Shown one piece after another: positions 24,495 to 29,091 of a DNA stretch of 29,091 nucleotides (the first letter of the stretch is position 1; each line of letters begins with the position of its first letter). A model generated the notes under the pieces. That model saw only the letters and a list, made by a program, of their open reading frames with translations, was not told where the DNA came from and made no database searches. This DNA is from JAABRU01 sp050180235 (lineage in GTDB: Bacteria > Desulfobacterota > Desulfobacteria > Desulfobacterales > Desulfococcaceae): the NCBI GenBank assembly GCA_050180235.1, contig JBFXEJ010000084.1:1-29091 (forward strand). The letters run 5' to 3'. The position numbers were made by a program, and so were the translations under genes.

Positions 24495-25523
24495 ATGAAC
24501 ACAAGCGTTTTTGGAAGAATTTTCACTGTATTTTCCTTATCGGCACTGGTCATCATGGCGGTTTTTCCGGTCGCGTCATCTGCCGGGCCGGTGCAACTGA
24601 GTTATGCCAATTTTCCGCCGGCTCCCACTTTTCCCTGTGTGCAGATGGAGCGGTGGAAAAGTGAGGTGGAGAAACGTACCAATGGCAAGATTGCTGTCAA
24701 CACCTTTCCGGGCGGAACCCTGCTGGATGCCAAAGATATGATGGATGGCGTGATTTCCGGACAGGCTGATATTGGCTGTCTGTGTATGGCATACCAGCCC
24801 GGACGGTTTGTGCTGACCAATGCCACAAGCCTTCCTTTGGGAATTCCCAGCGCAAAAGTCGGGAGTATGGTTCTGTGGGATCTGTACAACAAATACAAAC
24901 CCGAATCTTTCAAAAAGGTGAAGGTGCTGACCATGTTCGCGACTGCTCCGGCCAATATCATGTCCAAAAAACCGGTCAAAACTCTCGCTGAGATCAAAGG
25001 ACTGGATATACGGGCATCAGGCGGTGCTGCAGAGATTCTCAAAGCCTGGGGCGCAAATCAGGTGGGAATGCCCATGTCGGAAACACCGGATGCTTTGCAG
25101 AAAGGCATTGTGCAGGGGCTATTTTCCTCTCTGGAAGTGATGAAAGATCTGAAATTTGCGGAAATCTGCAAATATGTCACCATGACAGATACGGTCATTT
25201 ATCCCTTTGCTGTGGTGATGAACATGGACAAATGGAATGTGCTTCCGGATGATGTGAAGAAAGTCATGGATAATCTGGGGCCTGAGCAGGCCCTCTGGAC
25301 CGGTGAATATATGGACAATCACGTGACGGAAGCCATGACATGGTCAAAACAGACCCACAATGTGGAGGTCATCAGCCTTTCCAAAGAGGAAAAAGCCGCT
25401 TGGGATGCCGTGCTGCAGCCCATGACCGACAAATGGATTCAGGATGCAAAAGCCCAGGGATTTCCCGCAGAGGCCATTGTGGAGGATATCAAAGCCTTCA
25501 GCGTAAAATATTTTACCATGTGA
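24495..25523 (+). CDS. dctP: TRAP transporter solute-binding protein DctP
   Basis: 342 residues with a Sec signal peptide (hydrophobic core about 10-25, cleavage near SSAG). The mature part shows DctP-family features: LSYANFPPAPTFPCVQME, GKIAVNTFPGGTLLDAKDM, a GIPSAK region and a KGIVQGLFSSLEVM region. It binds an organic acid or related solute in the periplasm and hands it to the DctQM membrane complex; the ligand cannot be told. AAGGAGA stands 9 bases before ATG 24495. Its dctQM partners are 1.35 kb downstream, beyond an inserted block, instead of immediately adjacent. Confidence 0.93.
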   Translation: MNTSVFGRIFTVFSLSALVIMAVFPVASSAGPVQLSYANFPPAPTFPCVQMERWKSEVEKRTNGKIAVNTFPGGTLLDAKDMMDGVISGQADIGCLCMAYQPGRFVLTNATSLPLGIPSAKVGSMVLWDLYNKYKPESFKKVKVLTMFATAPANIMSKKPVKTLAEIKGLDIRASGGAAEILKAWGANQVGMPMSETPDALQKGIVQGLFSSLEVMKDLKFAEICKYVTMTDTVIYPFAVVMNMDKWNVLPDDVKKVMDNLGPEQALWTGEYMDNHVTEAMTWSKQTHNVEVISLSKEEKAAWDAVLQPMTDKWIQDAKAQGFPAEAIVEDIKAFSVKYFTM

Positions 25524-25539
25524 TGCAAGAACTTCCTTA

Positions 25540-25640
25540 GGTGATTTCCAGAAAAAAATATCCCATCAAAGTAGCAAAAGCTTCCAGCTTTTGCCCTGTG
25601 CCTGTGAACTTAAATTGGATATTTATTTTCAGAAATCACC
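25540..25640 (+). mobile_element. 101-bp-type MITE (copy 2)
   Basis: Starts GGTGATTTCC and ends GAAATCACC, flanked by TTA on both sides (25537-25539 and 25641-25643). The hairpin at 25575-25593 is CAAAAGCT, TCC, AGCTTTTG. It is the same length as the copy at 28861-28961 and very similar throughout. Confidence 0.78.
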
Positions 25641-25792
25641 TTAATTATTAAACCACCTTTCTTTTCAAGGCACTCCGGTTGAAAAAGTCAGGCGGTCTGA
25701 TTCAATGGCATACCTGATGACTGGGCAAAACTTCAGATTCTTTCAGACAGTAAGACACAGAGTCCGAAAAGAAAAGCGCAAAGCCGTATTTC

Positions 25793-25884
25793 ATACCAAT
25801 TCTCCATTTATTTTTTCAGAAAATCCCCTCCTGAGAGGAGCGGTGGTGTGTTTCATAAGTATGTTTTAAATGGCGAATTGGTAT
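25793..25884. mobile_element. 92-bp ATACC...GGTAT element
   Basis: ATACCAATTCTCCATTT at the left and AAATGGCGAATTGGTAT at the right are inverted repeats with one mismatch in 17. The interior matches the G-rich sequence next to the palindrome at 14810-14860. This is the shortest and cleanest example of the family in the window. Confidence 0.7.
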
Positions 25885-25990
25885 CAGACTTTGCGCTTCA
25901 TTTTTTTATGGGAATGTGGTAAGAAACAGATACAGATATTTATCATCCCAAAGAAAAATCTGTTGATTATCTGCTTCAGAAAGGATTATA

Positions 25991-26869
25991 ATGATCACAC
26001 TGCTGTCGCTCAAAAATGATTTTGTGTTCAAGTCGCTGTTCACCCGGAATCCGGATGTTCTGACCGATCTCATCAACTGTGTTCTGGGACTTTCCGGATC
26101 AGACAGAATTGTTTCCGTGAAAATACTCAATCCCCTGATTCTGCCGGAGGAAATTACAAAAAAGTTCATTGTGCTTGACATCAGGGCATCGGACAGTTCC
26201 GGAAGAGAACATGATATAGAGATACAGGTGCGGAAGTATGAATCCTATCCGCAGAGAAGCCTTTATTATCTGTGCAGAATGTATGCAGATCAGTTGAAGA
26301 CAGGCGAGGATTATTCTGCACTCAAGCCGGTGGTGGGCATACATTTTCTGGACTATAAGCAGTTTCCGGAGCATACTGCATTCCATTACGCTTTCAGGCT
26401 CCGGGACACACGGTATCCGGAACTGGTTCTGACAGATGATCTTTGTCTTCACATTTTTGAACTTCCGGGAATTGAACAGTTCATGAAAGAACGGAAAAAC
26501 GAACCCATGTTTGAATGGCTCCGTTTTCTGAGTCATGGACATGAGGAAGGAGACAAAAACATGAGAGATTATGAAAATCCTGTGATTCACACTGCATTTG
26601 ACGCGCTGGAAAATCTCAGTGCAGATGCTGTCACCCGCCAGCTCGCGGAAATGCGGGAAAAGGCACTGAAAGATGAAACCTCTCTGCTTAATGAGTATAT
26701 GAGAAAAGGGGAGAGAATCGGATTTGGAAAGGGCATCGAAAAAGAAAAAAAGGAGACGGTGAAAATTCTCCTGGCAATGGGCGAACTGACTGTGGCAAAA
26801 ATCGCACAGGCTGCCCGGCTGAGTGTGGAAGAAGTGAGAAAAATTGAAAAGGAAATGATTCAGGCATAA
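25991..26869 (+). CDS. Rpn-family recombination-promoting nuclease / putative transposase (PD-(D/E)XK)
   Basis: 292 residues. The N-terminus LKNDFVFKSLFTRNPDVLTDLINCVL and the core LDIRASDSSGREHDIEIQ place it in the Rpn/PDDEXK transposase family (RpnA-like). The catalytic Asp63 and Glu77-x-Gln79 are intact, so the nuclease may be active. The C-terminus (GKGIEKEKKETVKILLAMGELTVAKIAQAARL...) is a helical tail with a helix-turn-helix look. Proteins of this family promote DNA transfer and duplication in Escherichia coli. An AAAGGA ribosome-binding site is 6 bases before ATG 25991. It is inserted between dctP and dctQ, with its stop 7 bp before dctQ, so dctQM may be read from its transcript. Confidence 0.88.
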   Translation: MITLLSLKNDFVFKSLFTRNPDVLTDLINCVLGLSGSDRIVSVKILNPLILPEEITKKFIVLDIRASDSSGREHDIEIQVRKYESYPQRSLYYLCRMYADQLKTGEDYSALKPVVGIHFLDYKQFPEHTAFHYAFRLRDTRYPELVLTDDLCLHIFELPGIEQFMKERKNEPMFEWLRFLSHGHEEGDKNMRDYENPVIHTAFDALENLSADAVTRQLAEMREKALKDETSLLNEYMRKGERIGFGKGIEKEKKETVKILLAMGELTVAKIAQAARLSVEEVRKIEKEMIQA

Positions 26870-26876
26870 AATTGAA

Positions 26877-27374
26877 ATGATAAACAATATCTTGTACAAA
26901 ATTACTTTGCACGCAAACCGTGTGCTGATATTCATCGCGGGAATATTTCTGACCGCCATGATTGTGCTGACCTGCGCGAATATTTTTCTCCGTGCAGTTT
27001 GGATACCTGTTCAGGGAACCTTTGAACTCATGGGTTTTTTCGGTGCGGTTGTCACCTCTTTTTCACTGGGATATACTCAGTTAAACCGGGGACATATTGC
27101 AGTGGATATTCTTATCCGCAAATTCCCTGCGGGAGTGGCAAAAATTCTCACAGGCATCAGTGACATTGCCTGTATGGCTTTTTTTGCCCTGATTTCATGG
27201 CAACTGGCTGAAAAAGGAAGCATTCTTCTCAAAAGCGGAGAACTGACTGAAACTCTGCGGATTGTCTATTATCCCTTCACATACGGAACCGCTGCTGGCT
27301 GCGCGTTTCTCACCTTTGTCTTTCTCGCTGATCTGATTCAAACACTGATGCTGAAAAAGGAAAAAAAATCGTGA
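26877..27374 (+). CDS. dctQ: TRAP transporter small permease DctQ
   Basis: 165 residues with four predicted membrane helices (about 10-32, 45-65, 88-108, 130-152) and the family-typical FELMGFFGAVVTSFSLGYTQLNRGHIAVD. It links the binding protein to the large permease DctM, in sodium-driven import. The stop overlaps the dctM start by 4 bp, so translation is coupled. No good ribosome-binding site precedes ATG 26877; it starts 7 bp after the nuclease gene stop and may depend on translational coupling with it. Confidence 0.92.
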   Translation: MINNILYKITLHANRVLIFIAGIFLTAMIVLTCANIFLRAVWIPVQGTFELMGFFGAVVTSFSLGYTQLNRGHIAVDILIRKFPAGVAKILTGISDIACMAFFALISWQLAEKGSILLKSGELTETLRIVYYPFTYGTAAGCAFLTFVFLADLIQTLMLKKEKKS

Positions 27375-28675
27375 GTCTTGCTCTTGTGGGTATTGGGGGC
27401 ATTGCAGTCCTGCTGCTGGTGCTTTTCTTTCTGGGAATGCCGGTGGGATTCGCTATGGGCATCGTGGGATTCTGCGGTTTCAGTTATGTCATTTCCCTGC
27501 AAGCCGGGCTGGGAATGATTGGCGGAGTGATATGGGACACCTTTTCCAAATACGGACTGACCGTTATCCCCTTATTCATTTTCATGGGACAGATTGCATT
27601 CTATTCCGGCGTGAATGAAAAACTCTATCATGCTGCCTGGCACTGGGTGGGACGCATTCGCGGGGGAATTGCTATGGCAACAATCATGGCCTGTTCCGCA
27701 TTTTCCGCGATCTGCGGTTCCAATGCAGCCACAGCCGCGACCATGAGTACTGTGGCTCTTCCGGAGATGAAAAAATACAATTATCATCCCCGGCTCAGCA
27801 CAGGCGCGGTGGCCTGCGGGTCTACACTGGGCGTTGTGATTCCGCCCAGTGTAGTGCTGATTGTCATTGGTCTTTCCACAGGCCAGTCCATAGCCAAACT
27901 TTTTTACGGCGGAGTGGGAGCCGGGATTCTGCTCTCCCTTCTTCTCATGCTCACGGTTTATGTCATCTGCAGATGCCATCCGGACTGGGGCCCGACAGGC
28001 CCGGCCAGCGGATGGAAGGAAAAATTCCGATCTCTTTCCGGCGCGGTGGAAATGCTGCTTCTTTTCCTGCTGGTTATGATCGGACTGTATTCCGGTTTTT
28101 TCACACCTGCTGAGGCAGGCGCGGCAGGTTCTTTTCTGGCAGTAATTCTCAGTCTGGTGCAGAGACGGTTAAGCTGGAAGAATTTTGTGGCATCGATTAA
28201 TGACACTCTGCGCATTTCCTGCATGGTCATCACCATTGTGGCCGGGGCTGTGATTTTCGGGAAATTTCTGACCGTAACCCGTATTCCCTATAACATCGCA
28301 GAATGGGTGGTGGGGCTTCCGGTTCACAAAACCGTCATTATGATGATTATTTTTGGCATCTATGTCATCGGCGGCGCAGTCATGGATGCGCTGGCCCTGC
28401 TGCTGATTACCATTCCCATCTTCTTTCCTGTGGCAGAGCAGTTGGGCTATGATCCTCTCTGGTTTGGCATCACCATCACGGTTATAACCACTATGGGTGC
28501 TGTGACGCCGCCTGTGGGAGCCACAACCTATGTGGTGGGCGGCATGGCCCGTGATATTCCGCTGGAAGAAGTGTTCAAAGGCGTGGCCTGGTTTCTGCCG
28601 GCCTATATTCTCTGCATTCTTTTTATGATGATCTTTCCGGAAATCGCGACCTGGCTTCCGAATCTGATTCACTGA
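27371..28675 (+). CDS. dctM: TRAP transporter large permease DctM
   Basis: 434 residues, the usual size, with about 12 hydrophobic segments. GMPVGFAMGIVGF, PLFIFMGQIAFYSGV, CSAFSAICGSNAATAATMSTVALPEM, GVVIPPSVVLIVIGLSTGQS and TTMGAVTPPVGATTYVV are hallmark DctM segments of the sodium-coupled permease. It starts with GTG at 27371 in a GTGA overlap with dctQ and is followed by a strong hairpin terminator. With dctP (24495-25523) it makes a complete TRAP system; the ligand is unknown. Confidence 0.95.
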   Translation: MSLALVGIGGIAVLLLVLFFLGMPVGFAMGIVGFCGFSYVISLQAGLGMIGGVIWDTFSKYGLTVIPLFIFMGQIAFYSGVNEKLYHAAWHWVGRIRGGIAMATIMACSAFSAICGSNAATAATMSTVALPEMKKYNYHPRLSTGAVACGSTLGVVIPPSVVLIVIGLSTGQSIAKLFYGGVGAGILLSLLLMLTVYVICRCHPDWGPTGPASGWKEKFRSLSGAVEMLLLFLLVMIGLYSGFFTPAEAGAAGSFLAVILSLVQRRLSWKNFVASINDTLRISCMVITIVAGAVIFGKFLTVTRIPYNIAEWVVGLPVHKTVIMMIIFGIYVIGGAVMDALALLLITIPIFFPVAEQLGYDPLWFGITITVITTMGAVTPPVGATTYVVGGMARDIPLEEVFKGVAWFLPAYILCILFMMIFPEIATWLPNLIH

Positions 28676-28683
28676 CTTTTCAG

Positions 28684-28716
28684 AAAAACCGGATTTTTTG
28701 GAAAAATCCGGTTTTT
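28684..28716 (+). terminator. intrinsic terminator after dctM
   Basis: AAAAACCGGATTTTT and AAAAATCCGGTTTTT form a perfect 15-bp stem with a TGG loop, 8 bp after the dctM stop. The T-tract on each side makes it plausible in both directions. Confidence 0.85.
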
Positions 28717-28770
28717 GTATGGTGTTATAACGATTCGCCATTGACTTTATACCATGCGGAATGCAAATCT

Positions 28771-28808
28771 GGAGGAGTGCAAAAATTAAGCGGAGCGGTT
28801 TTTTGCAC
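28771..28808 (+). repeat. dispersed repeat with GTGCAAAAA/TTTTTGCAC stem (copy 4)
   Basis: GGAGGAGTGCAAAAATTAAG followed by CGGAGCGGTTTTTTGCAC, essentially identical to the copies at 8119-8156 and 14741-14778. Confidence 0.72.
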
Positions 28809-28860
28809 ACACAGAACAGCGGAAAAACTGACGGTATTGTATCAAATCAATGGCGAATTA

Positions 28861-28961
28861 GGTGATTTCCAGAAAAAAATATACCACCAAAGTATCAAAA
28901 GCTTCCAGCTTTTGCCCTGTGCCTGTGAACTGAAATAGGATATTTATTTTCAGAAATCGCC
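28861..28961 (+). mobile_element. 101-bp-type MITE (copy 3), nested inside another repeat
   Basis: GGTGATTTCC ... GAAATCGCC, 101 bp, flanked by TTA at 28858-28860 and 28962-28964. It interrupts the end of the ATACC...GGTAT element: removing the 101 bp and one TTA joins AATGGCGAA, TTA, GTATTATACC, the same length as the uninterrupted ends elsewhere. The hairpin at 28896-28914 is the AAAAGCT/AGCTTTT version. Confidence 0.8.
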
Positions 28962-29062
28962 TTAGTATTATACCAATTCTCTATTGTAATGATCCGATTA
29001 ATGTGTTATACAGGTGACAATTTTTCAGACAGCAATTTTTTTAAAAGGGGGGCTTTGGGGAA

Positions 29063-29091
29063 ATGCCGAAAAAAGATTGGACAGTATTGGA
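29063..29091 (+). CDS. possible 5' end of a gene cut by the window edge
   Basis: ATG 29063 opens MPKKDWTVL, preceded by a purine-rich GGGGAA. Only nine codons are visible, no family can be recognised, and the start could be fortuitous. Confidence 0.28.

Larger units (their letters stand above)
25524..25990. other. 467-bp gap with two MITE-like elements
   Basis: After dctP come a 101-bp-type element (25540-25640), about 150 bp without recognised content, and a 92-bp ATACC...GGTAT element (25793-25884). The leader of the nuclease gene follows. No dctP terminator is visible. Confidence 0.65.
28717..29062. other. repeat-filled gap after the TRAP operon
   Basis: Contains an ATACC...GGTAT-type element (left end TAACGATTCGCCATTGA, 28728-28744), a GTGCAAAAA-stem repeat (28771-28808), a right end interrupted by a 101-bp-type insertion (28861-28961), and the following left-hand end TATACCAATTCT. 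No gene is supported; the 65-codon frame at 28741 is made of repeat sequence. Confidence 0.65.

Noticed and set aside
26099..26959. 286-codon minus-strand frame across the Rpn-family nuclease gene
   Set aside because: Antisense to a gene with an intact catalytic motif and a good ribosome-binding site.
28169..28810. 213-codon minus-strand frame over the end of dctM and the terminator
   Set aside because: Antisense to dctM and starting in a repeat (MCKKPLRLIFALL is the reverse reading of the GTGCAAAAA-stem repeat).
330..29000. CRISPR array
   Set aside because: The dispersed repeats are unevenly spaced, occur in both orientations and have terminal inverted repeats, and no cas genes are present.

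Overview
The window looks like a chromosomal segment of a Gram-negative anaerobe, most likely a sulfate-reducing Desulfobacterota (Desulfobacterales-like). The clues are very large multi-PAS hybrid histidine kinases, periplasmic multiheme c-type cytochromes, an indolepyruvate:ferredoxin oxidoreductase, a TRAP transporter, and intergenic regions packed with short non-coding repeats. The taxonomic call is inference; no rRNA or taxonomic marker was compared.

Layout. (1) 1-1148: a probable IS-type ORF truncated by the left window edge (minus strand), then a repeat-rich non-coding stretch with three short elements in a row, each bounded by TTA. (2) 1149-14476: two paralogous two-gene signalling units. 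Each is a membrane-bound hybrid histidine kinase overlapping by 14 bp a second kinase that begins with a receiver domain. The first unit carries a 5TM LytS/YhcK-type sensor plus nine PAS domains; the second carries a periplasmic c-heme (CxxCH, DUF3365/Tll0287-like) sensor. No DNA-binding output domain is present. (3) 14477-15001: repeats. (4) 15002-17076, minus strand: a tetraheme NapC/NrfH-type quinol dehydrogenase followed by an octaheme hydroxylamine-oxidoreductase-family cytochrome, together a quinol-to-HAO electron route. Diverging from it is a zinc-ribbon/HD-domain phosphohydrolase gene (17488-18219). Each flank of the shared intergenic region has an FNR/DNR/HcpR-type box, one of them with a -10 element at class II spacing, so the two transcription units are probably co-regulated. 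(5) 18404-18685: promoter and complete gene for a large SRP RNA that has both the Alu and the S domain, followed by a 3' fragment of a Gfo/Idh/MocA oxidoreductase gene. (6) 18999-22048: rsmH-ftsL-ftsI, a remnant of the dcw cell-division cluster without mraZ or the mur genes. (7) 22062-24399: iorA-iorB, for ferredoxin-dependent oxidation of aryl-pyruvates from amino acids. (8) 24495-28675: TRAP transporter dctP ... dctQ-dctM, interrupted between dctP and dctQ by two short repeats and an Rpn-family PD-(D/E)XK nuclease gene. (9) 28676-29091: terminator, nested repeats and the possible start of another gene.

The most notable unlisted structure is the intergenic repeat system. At least two MITE-like families share defined ends: GGTGATTTCC...GGAAATCRCC flanked by TTA, and ATACCAATTCGCCATT...AATGGCGAATTGGTAT. 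One copy of the first is inserted inside an end of the second, and removing it with one TTA restores the expected uninterrupted sequence. A hairpin inside the first family shows a compensatory base-pair change between copies. Some repeat copies run into the apparent 5' ends of the large kinase ORFs and create spurious N-terminal extensions.
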